Positions 37,037-46,043 of a stretch of 52,944 bases of DNA are shown here, one piece after another. Below the pieces are notes generated by a model, which saw nothing but the letters and a program-made list of their open reading frames with translations, was not told the DNA's origin and searched no databases. The DNA lies in the NCBI GenBank assembly GCA_034440155.1, contig JAWXBN010000085.1:1-52944 (forward strand), read 5' to 3'. A program made the translations under genes and the position numbers. Positions within the stretch are counted from its first letter, which is position 1; each line of letters opens with the position of its first letter. This DNA is from Verrucomicrobiota bacterium (GTDB lineage Bacteria > Verrucomicrobiota > Verrucomicrobiia > JAWXBN01).

Positions 37037-38146
37037 ATGTTATCAGCTGGAATCGTTGGTTTGCCGAATGTGGGAAAATCCACATTATTTAATGCCCTCA
37101 CCCGCTCGCGTAAAGCTGAGTCGGCCAATTACCCTTTTTGCACGATCGACCCGAATGTCGGGGTCGTCACAGTGCCCGATCCCCGTCTGGAGCAACTTGC
37201 TAAAATCGAGAACTCTCAAAAGATTGTCCCCGCGGCCATTGAATTTGTCGATATCGCCGGTTTGGTCAAAGGGGCGGCCCAAGGCGAAGGGCTGGGCAAC
37301 CAATTCCTCGCCGCCATCCGAGAAGTCCATGCCATTACCCAGGTCGTGCGCTGTTTCGATGATGAAAATATCCACCATGTCAACGGTTCTGTCGACCCGG
37401 TCCGCGATATCGAGGTGATTAATACCGAGCTCATCCTCTCCGACCTTGCCGGTATCCAAAAGCGGAGGGAAAAAACAATCAAGCTCGCCCGTGGAAATAA
37501 TAAGGAAGCAATTGCAGAGCTCGCTGTCCTGGAAAAACTTGAGCCTTACCTCGACTCGGGTAAACCCGCCCATACCATCCAGCTCTCCGATGATGAGAAA
37601 ATCATCATGAAATCATTTTTCCTCCTCAGCGGTAAACCGACCATCTTTGCCTGTAACGTGGCCGAAGGAGACCTCGCAAAGGGAGACGAGAATCCTTACG
37701 TCCAGAAAGTCCGTGAATACGTCAAAACCCATCTCGACACGGAAGCCGTCGTCATCAGCGCCCAGATCGAAAGCGAACTCATCGACCTCAGCCCTGAAGA
37801 AGCCGCCGCTTACCTCAAAGACCTCGGGGTGGAAGAGTCCGGCGTCGGCGCCTTGATCCGTGCTGCATACAAATTACTCGGCCTCCAGACATACTTCACT
37901 CTCGGGCCAAAAGAAACACATGCCTGGACCATCCGCGTCGGGGCTAAAGCACCGGAAGCCGCTGGCGTCATCCATACCGATTTTGAACGTGGCTACATCG
38001 CTGCCGAATGCACGGCATGTAGTGATTTGCTCTCACTGGGCTCATTCACCAAGGCCAAGGAAGCCGGCAAACTCCGCCTCGAAGGCAAGGAATACACCGT
38101 TAAAGACGGTGATGTCATGGAGTTCCGCTTTAATGTATCCAAATAA
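37037..38146 (+). CDS. ychF: Ribosome-associated GTPase/ATPase YchF
   Basis: A 369-residue Obg-family P-loop protein (OLA1/YchF), which binds ribosomes and prefers ATP. The frame opens at a TTG (37016), but the ATG at 37037 gives [20 protein letters not shown], the standard start with G1. G3 is [20 protein letters not shown], and the non-canonical G4 region is FACNVAE. The C-terminal TGS domain has [20 protein letters not shown] and the terminal [15 protein letters not shown]. Family length is 360-370. A GNAT gene follows after three bases. Confidence 0.95.
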   Translation: MLSAGIVGLPNVGKSTLFNALTRSRKAESANYPFCTIDPNVGVVTVPDPRLEQLAKIENSQKIVPAAIEFVDIAGLVKGAAQGEGLGNQFLAAIREVHAITQVVRCFDDENIHHVNGSVDPVRDIEVINTELILSDLAGIQKRREKTIKLARGNNKEAIAELAVLEKLEPYLDSGKPAHTIQLSDDEKIIMKSFFLLSGKPTIFACNVAEGDLAKGDENPYVQKVREYVKTHLDTEAVVISAQIESELIDLSPEEAAAYLKDLGVEESGVGALIRAAYKLLGLQTYFTLGPKETHAWTIRVGAKAPEAAGVIHTDFERGYIAAECTACSDLLSLGSFTKAKEAGKLRLEGKEYTVKDGDVMEFRFNVSK

Positions 38147-38149
38147 AGC

Positions 38150-38614
38150 ATGAGCGAACCGGTTTTCACTGCTTACACTTCCTCGGCACGGGATCGCCTG
38201 CTGCCGTTAGTGAAAATGTTTTATGCTCACGAGCAAGTTGTTTTTGATGAGAAAATCATTTTCTCGGTATTAGAGGAATTAGCCGCTCCTCATCCCCCGG
38301 GCTTCCTTTATTTTATCGAGCAGGACGGGAAAACAGCCGGATACCTTTTGGTGACATCATGCTTTAGTATGGAGTTTGGGGGCCGCTTTCTTTTACTGGA
38401 TGAACTCTTCCTTTTGGAAGAATTCCGAGGAAAAGGAGTCGGCAAAAAGGTGGTGCAATTTACAGAAAGTCTCTGTGAAAAAACGGGCTGTTCCCACTTG
38501 CGACTCGAAGTCCACCACGCCAATCACCGCGCCCTAGCCACCTATCACAAGGCCGGCTTTTTGAGTCACGGTCGGGATTATCTCACCAAGTCCATCGATT
38601 CCGGAAAAAATTAG
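38150..38614 (+). CDS. GNAT-family N-acetyltransferase
   Basis: A 154-residue GCN5-related acetyltransferase. The acetyl-CoA-binding motif A is visible as LDELFLLEEFRGKGVGKKVV (about residues 82-101, with the Q/RxxGxG/A pattern RGKGVG). NHRALATYHKAGFLSHGRDY gives the usual C-terminal motif B. The substrate cannot be inferred. It starts three bases after the ychF stop, so the two are probably co-transcribed. The stretch after it carries a perfect GAGCAATTTGCTC copy (38642-38654). Confidence 0.85.
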   Translation: MSEPVFTAYTSSARDRLLPLVKMFYAHEQVVFDEKIIFSVLEELAAPHPPGFLYFIEQDGKTAGYLLVTSCFSMEFGGRFLLLDELFLLEEFRGKGVGKKVVQFTESLCEKTGCSHLRLEVHHANHRALATYHKAGFLSHGRDYLTKSIDSGKN

Positions 38615-38641
38615 TCCTCTTTTATCTCTCCTCCCCCGTCA

Positions 38642-38654
38642 GAGCAATTTGCTC
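38642..38654. repeat. Perfect 13-base copy of the iterated pseudo-palindrome, intergenic
   Basis: GAGCAATTTGCTC lies in the 87-base gap between the GNAT gene and the URO-D-like gene. It is the same sequence as at 7109-7121 and 21775-21787. It is not followed by a T-run and is too short for a terminator. Confidence 0.8.
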
Positions 38655-38701
38655 CACCTCTGATTTTTGATGAACTCAATCCGAAAGGAAATTCTGTTTT
38701 T

Positions 38702-39787
38702 ATGTCATCACTCGTTTTCCGCCCTGATATGGACGAAGTCCGCCATCGCCTCACCACGTTCTGGAATGGAGGCGACCTCGGACGCCCTGCCATCGCCCTT
38801 TGTTCCGCACGGAAAGAACCATGGGAGCAAATTGCTTTTATGGAGAAACCTGACGATTGGCCGACATGGTACTCCACCAAAGACATGGAATACCGGGTAT
38901 ACCAAGGATTCACTGATGCTGCCCGTGCAAATCACCATGCGGAAGCCGTCCCGAATACTGCACCCGATCTCGCCCCAAATTGCCTGGCTCTCTTCCTCGG
39001 TTGCCATGGTGTGGAAGGTGATGGCACGGTCTGGTGTGAACCCTGTATGAGTTCACCCGATGAGGCAAAATTCGAATACAATGCCGATAATTTTTATTGG
39101 AAATTCTGCCTTGCACTCAATCGCCGCCTCGATCTGGTCGGCAAAGGAAAATTCCTCCAGGCTTTTCCAGACCTCATCGAAGGATTAGACACTCTGGCGG
39201 CCATGCGCGGCGCCCAGCCCCTCCTCATGGACATGATTGAAAATCCTGATTGGGTCCATGAATGTCTCCGGAAAATCACTGACCTTTATTTCCGGTATTA
39301 TGACGTGCTCTATGAAAAGACCAAAGACGAGGTCGGAGGAAGCATTTTCTGGGCTTGGGCTCCTGGGCGGATGGCTAAATTCCAATGCGACTTCTCCGCG
39401 ATGATCTCGCCACGGATGTTTAAGGAATTTATGCTTCCCATCCTCAATGAAATGTGTGAACGGGTGAGTTACTGCATGTACCACTGGGACGGCCCCCAAG
39501 CCCTGCCGCATGCAGACCATATTTTATCCATTAAATCCTTAAAAATGGTGCAGTGGACCCCGGGCGAAGGCAGTGTCGGGCCCACTACCGATAAACAGTG
39601 GTGGCCTTACTACCACAAAATCATTGATGCAGGTAAAAGGGTCTATATCCACGTGATGGATGCCAAACAATTGGCCGCAATGAAAATGGAGTTCGGCCCA
39701 AAATTCAACAGCTTCTACCTTCATATCTGTGAGCAAATGCCTACGGTAGAAGCTGCTGAAGAATTAATCAAATCCACCCAAGAATGA
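38702..39787 (+). CDS. Uroporphyrinogen decarboxylase-fold (URO-D-like) protein
   Basis: A 361-residue protein of the URO-D/methyltransferase superfamily. It is not HemE: the HemE signatures are absent. Instead it resembles the group common in Planctomycetes and Verrucomicrobia, with MYHWDGPQALPHADHILSIK followed by MVQWTPGEG. In corrinoid methyltransferases of this fold (MtaA/MtbA) this region carries a His-x-Cys zinc site; here an Asp stands where the Cys would be. The substrate is therefore unknown. AAAGGAA lies 11 bases before the ATG. It is a single gene with no corrinoid protein beside it. Confidence 0.75.
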   Translation: MSSLVFRPDMDEVRHRLTTFWNGGDLGRPAIALCSARKEPWEQIAFMEKPDDWPTWYSTKDMEYRVYQGFTDAARANHHAEAVPNTAPDLAPNCLALFLGCHGVEGDGTVWCEPCMSSPDEAKFEYNADNFYWKFCLALNRRLDLVGKGKFLQAFPDLIEGLDTLAAMRGAQPLLMDMIENPDWVHECLRKITDLYFRYYDVLYEKTKDEVGGSIFWAWAPGRMAKFQCDFSAMISPRMFKEFMLPILNEMCERVSYCMYHWDGPQALPHADHILSIKSLKMVQWTPGEGSVGPTTDKQWWPYYHKIIDAGKRVYIHVMDAKQLAAMKMEFGPKFNSFYLHICEQMPTVEAAEELIKSTQE

Positions 39788-39883
39788 GGCTAAGATATAC
39801 CCTGAAGATTGTCCACAGGGTAAACGCGTGCCAATAAAAAACTTTACATTCTGCGCGACCTTTTCGGAAAAACATGTTATAGA

Positions 39884-40162
39884 ATGATGATGAAAACATT
39901 CTTTATTCTCGTCGTCATCGCGGCAGGGGTTTATTTCGGTTGGAAATATCTGAATAAAATCGATATCGACGGAAGTACGGCAAAACAGGCACAAGAATTT
40001 GACCGCGAGGTAAAAGAACAGGGTCAAGGGAAGAGGGCCATTGAAAACCTGCCTCCCTCGGATAAAACCGCCTCATCTTATGTGGCACCTGTAGCCAGCA
40101 CGATGGAAAAGCTCAAAGGGGCTAATGCCGCTACAAATGACCGTAATGGCGATGCTCCCTAA
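39884..40162 (+). CDS. Small membrane-anchored protein of unknown function
   Basis: A 92-residue protein with one N-terminal hydrophobic segment (FFILVVIAAGVYFGWKYLNK) and a polar, charged remainder that should face the periplasm or cytoplasm. ATGATGATG allows three starts (39884, 39887, 39890). The segment lacks a clear cleavage site and looks like an uncleaved anchor. The tail is Lys/Glu/Gln-rich, then Ser/Ala-rich, and probably disordered. I do not recognise a family. It converges with the large surface protein gene. Confidence 0.6.
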   Translation: MMMKTFFILVVIAAGVYFGWKYLNKIDIDGSTAKQAQEFDREVKEQGQGKRAIENLPPSDKTASSYVAPVASTMEKLKGANAATNDRNGDAP

Positions 40163-40243
40163 TCCGTAAAAGTCTCAAAACAATTTGCCTTGAGTACAGG
40201 TATGGCGGGTATCCCGATCATCCCCTCATCATCAGGGGGAGGA

Positions 40244-43200
40244 CTACCGATTACGAAGTGCTGCCTTTTTCCGGCGGGCGATGAAAATCCCGTATGCACT
40301 CATGGCCATCCCGATAATCATTAAGCCATACGTACTTGGTTCCGGAATGACCGCCAGATAATAATAACCGGCCACAAAGGTCGTCTTCAAATATTGGTCT
40401 GCATTTAAGCCCACGGCTTGGAATCCGGAAGTAAAGAATCCCGAACCGTTCTGGTAAGCAGCGAAAATATTATTGGATGAACGAAAGCCACCGTAATAAA
40501 TATTCGTACTGGTAATCCCACTGGGGGGCGCATCAAAGCTCCATAAAATCGTCCCTGTATTGGTAAAAGTCGTTCCGGCAAATTCGATCCCTTGGAAACC
40601 ATTGGTATTCGCACTCATTGACCCCCCGTTTTCTTTTTTGAGGTTTATGGTTCCAGCATTAGTAAAGTTCCCATTCACCCGGAAGATATTCCCATTGGTC
40701 ACATCAGTCGTGTCGATACACAGTGACGTGCCGAAATTTACCGTCATCGCCCCGCTATTGGTCACCATGCCTTTGATGATCATACTGCCTCCCGTCAAAC
40801 GGGTCTGGGTCGCTGTCACATTCATATTACTGAGGATGGTGTGACCGGGACCGGTTTTTACAAAATTTCCCGTGCCGAGGTTCATATTACTGGCAAAAAT
40901 CGTATTCCCGAAACCGCCATTGGTCAGGCTTTGATCGGCACTGGTCACTGTCCCTGCAATCGTAAATACATCCCGGTCAGAATTGATGGAAGCTCCGCCG
41001 GTACCCACCGTAATATTCCCACTCCAAGTATTTGACCCTTGCAAATTGCGCAAAGCCCCTTCGACCGCCACACCCGTTCCTATAATCGTGAGGTTTTCAC
41101 GGATATTGATATCCGTATTTCCACGGGCGATTTCCAAGCTTGAACCTGAAGCCACTGTCGTCGCCCCGTTAGTCGCTCCCAGTGAATAGGAATCACTCAC
41201 ACGGAGGACCCCATCCGATAAAGTCGTAACACCCGTATAGGAGTTTGATGCGCCTAATGTCAGTTTTCCGTTCCCCAGTTTTGTCAAAGCACCAGTACCC
41301 GTCACATTCCCGTTCATTAATGAACCTAGGGCATTACTGATCGTTAAGACACTTGTGACAGAGCTCAAATTAACCGTTGTGCCCGCATCGGCCAAAATAT
41401 AACCCAATGTCTCACTACTATTTGAGAGATTTAATGTTCCGGAATTTTCAATATGGACGACGGATGAATCAGAAATTTGGTTATTCGCCAAAAGATTAAC
41501 GGTTCCTGTCCCGCCTATCCGGAGAAGCCCAGCAGTGGCATTAACTCCAGCCGTTTTATTCAGATTTAAATTTCCTGCTACCACTTCAGTTTCGCCGGTG
41601 TAAGTATTTGCTGAAGTACCACTGAACGTCACTGTCCCTGTTCCATTCTTCGTAAAATTACCTAACCCCGTTTGGATGATACCTGAAAAGGTGATATTTC
41701 CATTCCCACCCGCCGTTACCGTAGTATTTGTCCCGTTAATATTACCGGAAAGGGTCAGGGTATTGGTATCGGATTGGATACGGGCGTCCCGCGTTAACGT
41801 TATATTGTTAGCAATCGTGTTATTACCGGAGATATTCCGGAGTGCCCCATTCTCGTTTTGACCGGTTCCTTCAATCGAGAGATTATAATTGGCGAGTGTA
41901 ATACCCCCCTGTATTTCTAAACCGGCACCGGTATGAACCGTGACGGCATTCACATTATCACCAAGGGCCTGAGCACTACGGACATTGACTACGCCCTCTT
42001 GGATAGATACTGCCCCGTTAAATGTATTAGCCCCGCTCAAAATCAATCTGCCGTCCCCATATTTATAGAAACCCGCTGTCACATTTTCACTAATCACCCC
42101 CGAGAGGGTGAGATCTCCAGTCCCTGAAACATCCATAATAGTACTCGCAGAATCCAAACGGATTGTCCCCGAGATCGTTTGATTATTCGTGGACATCTGG
42201 ATAATGCTGGGCAATGTACCACCGAATCGTAATTGACTGCCACTTCCCACAACAAAGGTTCCTGCATTCGTATTAAAACGAATCACATTTACATTTCTAT
42301 TTGCATTCACTACCGGGCCATTTGTCCGTACTGTGCCTTCAAAAGATATCCTTGTTGTAGTTGCAGAAGGCGGAGCCACATTTGAAACCCAGTTATTGGC
42401 CGTATTTAAATTATTGTCACCCCCGCCCCCGTCCCAGACATTCCAAGTATTCGTCGGACCGGTAAGGAAAGTCCAAGTAGAACCGTAACCGGTAATCGTT
42501 TGGTTCGGTGCGGACGTAATGGCTCCACTGCCTTCTCCTGAAAAATACATCAGGTTCATAACAGCATTCGAAACGGAATTCGAGGCACTACTCAGAAAAG
42601 CCAAACGATCTCCTGCCGATTGATTACGCACAACTAAAGGTCCACCGGCTGTTCCGGCATTACTAAACATAAAAGAATTTGAGGTGCCTGCCGTTCCGAA
42701 ATCCAAGAGCCCTTCATTAAAGGATAAGGTCAAGATACGTTCAGAATTTGTCCCAGCCAGGTCAAATTTTCCTCCGATAAGATTCATCGAACTATTATCG
42801 GATAACCGGTCACTCGAAGAAATGCGTAATATCCCATCATTAATGGTTGTAGTGCCCGTAAAAGTATTCGAGCCTCCTAATACAACAATTCCATCCCCTT
42901 CTTTAGTGATACTGCCTACTCCTCCACCAGTACCATTTTGTAAGACTCCATTAATAATGAAGGGGGAAGCTGTCGCGACCACATCGAGGGTCTGGGTTCT
43001 GTCCGTGGCCCCTTCACTCAGGAACATGGCTCCATTCATGACCGTGCTTGCCGTATTGGTCACATAAAGAATCCGGTTAGCCCCGTTATTGGTCATGGCT
43101 CCGTTTAAAGTCAGGGCATTTGTGCCCCCGATCCTTAAATCGGCAAGGAGATTAATATTATTCGAGATCGCCCGGGAGCCACTATAAGCGAGAATATTTC

Positions 43201-44734
43201 CGCCACTCCCCTGAACTGTCAGGGTACTCGTCCCGAGTGCATTACTACTGCCTATCCCTAAAGTCCCTGCGGATAACCTCGTGCCCCCGCTATAAGTATT
43301 ACTCCCGCTCAAAACAAGTAATCCCGGGCCGGTCTGGGAGACTGATCCATTGTTAGTAATATTCCCGCTGATTTGGGCATTCCCCACGCCCGTACTCTGG
43401 AGGGAGAACCCCCCGTTATCCAGTGTGCCACTGAGTACGGTCAAAAAGTTTTCAGCATCAGCGTCCAAAACCATATTTGTGGACATCACGATATTCGCAG
43501 AGATATTGTGGGCGGCATCACCTGAATTATTACTGGTGCGGATCTGCAAATCTCCGGGCATCCCCCTGCCATCCATATAAAGTGTCCCATTCGTGATTGT
43601 ATAAGAATAAGCCCCATCAAATTGAATGGCCCGGTTAGTGACTGTCCCTCCCCCCAGATTTACGAGTTGGTTACTCGCGATATAGGTATCACCAAATAAA
43701 ATATCCGCTCCGGCAGTCGGTGTCGTGCCGGTTGTATTCGTATTAACCGTATTTGTGATACTGCACAATGTAGGGGTGACCCGTGGGCCTACCCAGTTAT
43801 TACTCACTGTCCACAGGCCATTGGCTGCGTCATTATCCCACTGGAAAGCCGTTACATTTGTAATCGTGACATTACGCAGATCATGATAATCCACTGAACC
43901 ACCCGTTCCTCCGAAAAAACCAAAACCTAAAGTGTCCGGGCGCGTATAAGCTGACAAATCCGTCGTGAAAAGGTCAACATAAGTATTTGTCCCATATTTC
44001 ATGGAAACTGTCAGGATATTATCGCGGGTCAGATAAATTTGAAGGTTCCGGTTATCCACTGCATTGGTGGGCCGGTAAGTTTCAAAATTCAATTGAGTGG
44101 TCGCATTCGTATAAAGGTTTGTGGTCCCGGCTAAATATTCATACCCGCTGGTACCACTGCCTGGGCCGCGGACAGCCACGGAGTTTGTATAAATGGTATT
44201 AGGCCCAGTAGGCCCAGGGCCTCCAATTCTGCCTTCGGTTGGACTGGAAAAATTTCCCCATGTATCGATACCGATCCCTAAATATCCCCCAGCGAGTCCA
44301 TCAATTCCGGTTTTTTGGGCATATCCCAGAGAACCCCCACTAGCTCCAATCGCAAAGGGTACTGAACCATCGTAGAGGAAAAAACCAATCCCATCAGCAC
44401 CAATACCGGAAGCATTTGTATTCCAAATCGCAAAATCAAAGTTGATTTTGATTTCCGTATTCGCAGAGAAAATCGTATCATTATAAACCGCGTATGATGC
44501 GATGTTATTGCCTGTGTCCGTAAGCCTTAACCAACCACTCCCGTTAGCATCCCCATTGGTCGCTGTCAAATTAGGTGTGTAACCCACCCCACCCAAAGTC
44601 CATCCTGTCACTGTATTACTGGTGAATGATTCACTCACGACTAATGTCTGTGCACGCGCCCCCATCATCGTCACTAGGCCAAAAAGGCATAGTCCCATGA
44701 GAAAAGTTTTAGTCGGTGTACAATAATGAAACAT
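40244..44734 (-). CDS. Giant lectin-like, beta-strand-repeat, PEP-CTERM surface protein
   Basis: About 1,496 residues from the ATG at 44734 (MFHYCTPTKTFLMGLCLFGL; the frame opens 16 codons earlier at a GTG). After the signal peptide comes an L-type lectin-like beta-sandwich (about 30-300; FDFAIWN, then GADGIGFFLYDGS and YLGIGIDTWGNF). The rest is repeats of the autotransporter-associated beta-strand type, for example GDGIVVLGGSNTFTGTTTIN, GNGKLTLGASNSYTGVTTLS and GPGLLVLSGSNTYSGGTRLS, at least five in all. The end is VIPEPSTYGLMIIGMAMSAY and a short basic tail, a PEP-CTERM sorting signal. It is probably exported, sorted by an exosortase encoded elsewhere, and part of the extracellular matrix. 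It is rich in Asn, Thr and Gly. Confidence 0.88.
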   Translation of the reverse strand: MFHYCTPTKTFLMGLCLFGLVTMMGARAQTLVVSESFTSNTVTGWTLGGVGYTPNLTATNGDANGSGWLRLTDTGNNIASYAVYNDTIFSANTEIKINFDFAIWNTNASGIGADGIGFFLYDGSVPFAIGASGGSLGYAQKTGIDGLAGGYLGIGIDTWGNFSSPTEGRIGGPGPTGPNTIYTNSVAVRGPGSGTSGYEYLAGTTNLYTNATTQLNFETYRPTNAVDNRNLQIYLTRDNILTVSMKYGTNTYVDLFTTDLSAYTRPDTLGFGFFGGTGGSVDYHDLRNVTITNVTAFQWDNDAANGLWTVSNNWVGPRVTPTLCSITNTVNTNTTGTTPTAGADILFGDTYIASNQLVNLGGGTVTNRAIQFDGAYSYTITNGTLYMDGRGMPGDLQIRTSNNSGDAAHNISANIVMSTNMVLDADAENFLTVLSGTLDNGGFSLQSTGVGNAQISGNITNNGSVSQTGPGLLVLSGSNTYSGGTRLSAGTLGIGSSNALGTSTLTVQGSGGNILAYSGSRAISNNINLLADLRIGGTNALTLNGAMTNNGANRILYVTNTASTVMNGAMFLSEGATDRTQTLDVVATASPFIINGVLQNGTGGGVGSITKEGDGIVVLGGSNTFTGTTTINDGILRISSSDRLSDNSSMNLIGGKFDLAGTNSERILTLSFNEGLLDFGTAGTSNSFMFSNAGTAGGPLVVRNQSAGDRLAFLSSASNSVSNAVMNLMYFSGEGSGAITSAPNQTITGYGSTWTFLTGPTNTWNVWDGGGGDNNLNTANNWVSNVAPPSATTTRISFEGTVRTNGPVVNANRNVNVIRFNTNAGTFVVGSGSQLRFGGTLPSIIQMSTNNQTISGTIRLDSASTIMDVSGTGDLTLSGVISENVTAGFYKYGDGRLILSGANTFNGAVSIQEGVVNVRSAQALGDNVNAVTVHTGAGLEIQGGITLANYNLSIEGTGQNENGALRNISGNNTIANNITLTRDARIQSDTNTLTLSGNINGTNTTVTAGGNGNITFSGIIQTGLGNFTKNGTGTVTFSGTSANTYTGETEVVAGNLNLNKTAGVNATAGLLRIGGTGTVNLLANNQISDSSVVHIENSGTLNLSNSSETLGYILADAGTTVNLSSVTSVLTISNALGSLMNGNVTGTGALTKLGNGKLTLGASNSYTGVTTLSDGVLRVSDSYSLGATNGATTVASGSSLEIARGNTDINIRENLTIIGTGVAVEGALRNLQGSNTWSGNITVGTGGASINSDRDVFTIAGTVTSADQSLTNGGFGNTIFASNMNLGTGNFVKTGPGHTILSNMNVTATQTRLTGGSMIIKGMVTNSGAMTVNFGTSLCIDTTDVTNGNIFRVNGNFTNAGTINLKKENGGSMSANTNGFQGIEFAGTTFTNTGTILWSFDAPPSGITSTNIYYGGFRSSNNIFAAYQNGSGFFTSGFQAVGLNADQYLKTTFVAGYYYLAVIPEPSTYGLMIIGMAMSAYGIFIARRKKAALRNR

Positions 44735-44782
44735 GATCTTGATCTTGATATTGGGTAATGTTTTGGGCTTAGGAAAAGGCAC

Positions 44783-45129
44783 ATCAAAACTACAAGCCTA
44801 ATTTGCATCCCCTCCGGATAAATAGCGACATATCTTCGACAAGCGGTAGTAACAAATCGTCAAGCGGTAGTAAACATTTTTATTGAAATTTTAAATTTCC
44901 TATTCATTTGGCATTGTAATACTTAAAAGGATTTTTACATAAAATTTTTATTATGGTAATTATTGCTTTTTAATTGCTAATAATTAATTGAATACTACGA
45001 AGTCCTATACCCGAAAATAGGGGGAGAATAGACATCAAACTTCGAACTCAGACATCATTCTACGGCCATCACATGGTCTGCTCATGAGAGGGGATAATAT
45101 CCTGTCATTTATCCATAAGTCATTAGTCT
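44783..45129. other. AT-rich intergenic region between the PEP-CTERM gene and iclR-like gene
   Basis: About 350 bases with no gene. The right part follows the 3' end of the IclR gene; it contains GGATAATATCC (45093-45103), a short palindrome without a T-run. The left part is the upstream region of the surface protein gene and holds a direct repeat pair (44840-44873). Around 44998-45048 an inverted CGAAGT / ACTTCG pair encloses an imperfect CCTAT-CCC / GGG-ATAG hairpin of unknown meaning. Confidence 0.6.
44840..44873 (-). repeat. Direct repeat pair upstream of the PEP-CTERM gene
   Basis: CAAGCGGTAGTAA occurs at 44840-44852 and again at 44861-44873, in the same orientation and 21 bases apart, which is two helical turns. 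The match extends to TCG-N before each copy. It lies about 105-140 bases before the ATG of the surface protein (58-91 bases before the GTG that opens the frame). This is the layout of a dimer- or tandem-binding operator. The regulator is unknown. Confidence 0.6.
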
Positions 45130-45906
45130 CTAAAGCTCAAAGCCTTGAATGGTCTGGGTGATTTTTTGCCCGATCTCCTTGACTGGGGGGATCAGTTTTT
45201 CAAATTTCCCCTTCATTCGCTCTTTTGGGCCAGAGATTCCTACTGCACAAACAATGCGATCCCGAAAATCATAAATAGGGACAGCCATACATAAGACCCC
45301 TTGGGAACGCTCTTCCTTATCAGTAGAATATCCCATTTTCCGCACATCCTGCAGGTGGAGGGCTAATTTCCCGATATCAATAATCGTCGTGGGTGTATGA
45401 GATACTAACCTCACTCCCTCAAAAAGCATTTCTAAATCTTTGAAGGACATTTGACATAATAAACTTTTCCCCACAGCCGTGGAGTGGAGTTCATCCACAT
45501 GCCCTAATTGATGGTAGATCGACACCATTTCCGTCGCCGTCTCGGAATCAACAAAAACCGATTGCACTCCACTCCTGACGACCGTGTGTGCTGTCTCCCC
45601 GCTGAATCTCACTAATTCACGAAGGAAAGGATTGATCAATTCTGTCAGCTTTAATTGTTTCTCCAAAGCCGTCGCCAGCTTATAAATGCCCAGTCCCAGT
45701 GAATAAACCCTTTCATCTTTCTCTTGGGATACAAGACGGTGCTTTATCAGGGTTGAAAGCATCCGGTGAACGGAACTCCGGTCGACTTGCATGAATGCCG
45801 CAAGCTCCGCCAAGTTATATTTCCTTTGGGGAGTGTCTGCCATTTTTTGCAAGAGTTTCAATCCCCGGTCGAGGGCTTGGATGACTGTGAAATCGGTTTT
45901 AGGCAT
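45130..45906 (-). CDS. IclR-family transcriptional regulator
   Basis: A 258-residue regulator. The frame opens 18 codons earlier, but the ATG at 45906 (MPKTDFTVIQALDRGLKLLQ) fits the family start. The N-terminal winged helix has YNLAELAAFMQVDRSSVHRM and LIKHRLVSQEKDERVYSLGL. The C-terminal effector domain has HTVVRSGVQSVFVDSETATE, then HSTAVGKSLL and GVLCMAVPIYDFRDRIVCAV, the standard IclR pattern with the conserved Cys. These regulators usually control an adjacent catabolic operon and bind a small acid or sugar acid. It is divergent from the cyclase operon, with 137 bases between starts, so it probably regulates both directions. Confidence 0.9.
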   Translation of the reverse strand: MPKTDFTVIQALDRGLKLLQKMADTPQRKYNLAELAAFMQVDRSSVHRMLSTLIKHRLVSQEKDERVYSLGLGIYKLATALEKQLKLTELINPFLRELVRFSGETAHTVVRSGVQSVFVDSETATEMVSIYHQLGHVDELHSTAVGKSLLCQMSFKDLEMLFEGVRLVSHTPTTIIDIGKLALHLQDVRKMGYSTDKEERSQGVLCMAVPIYDFRDRIVCAVGISGPKERMKGKFEKLIPPVKEIGQKITQTIQGFEL

Positions 45907-45985
45907 GATAAAAACAATTAAGGGTTCGAGTCCGTTTTTCTCCAGTGGATTTTTAATCAATCATCTGCATTTTAGATTTGCATTA

Positions 45986-46016
45986 TTGACTCACATTGCG
46001 CTATATACAATATTAT
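45986..46016 (+). promoter_or_regulatory. Candidate promoter of the cyclase operon
   Basis: TTGACT (45986-45991) and TATTAT (46011-46016) are separated by 19 bases, in the gap between the iclR-like gene and the cyclase, about 28 bases before the start codon. The spacing is long. The surrounding AT-rich direct repeats (TTTGCATT, ATTGCGC, ATTGCAC) could be regulator sites but show no clean palindrome. Confidence 0.35.
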
Positions 46017-46043
46017 TGCACGAATAAAAATGGAGAAAATACG

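Noticed and set aside
37504-37511. GCAATTGC as a further copy of the iterated motif
   Set aside because: It lacks the central base of GCAAWTTGC; the same applies to GCAAAATTGC at 32888, so both were left out of the count.
39798-39822. A 7-bp hairpin (TACCCTG / CAGGGTA) after the URO-D-like gene as a terminator
   Set aside because: It is followed by AAACGCG, not a T-run, so there is no support for termination.
40560-44375. Several plus-strand frames within the PEP-CTERM gene
   Set aside because: They are antisense products of the repeat-rich coding strand, with no independent start signals or protein features.
45915-45945. GGGTTCGAGTCC, which resembles a tRNA T-arm
   Set aside because: No acceptor stem, anticodon arm or D-arm can be built around it, and it lies in the upstream region of the IclR gene.
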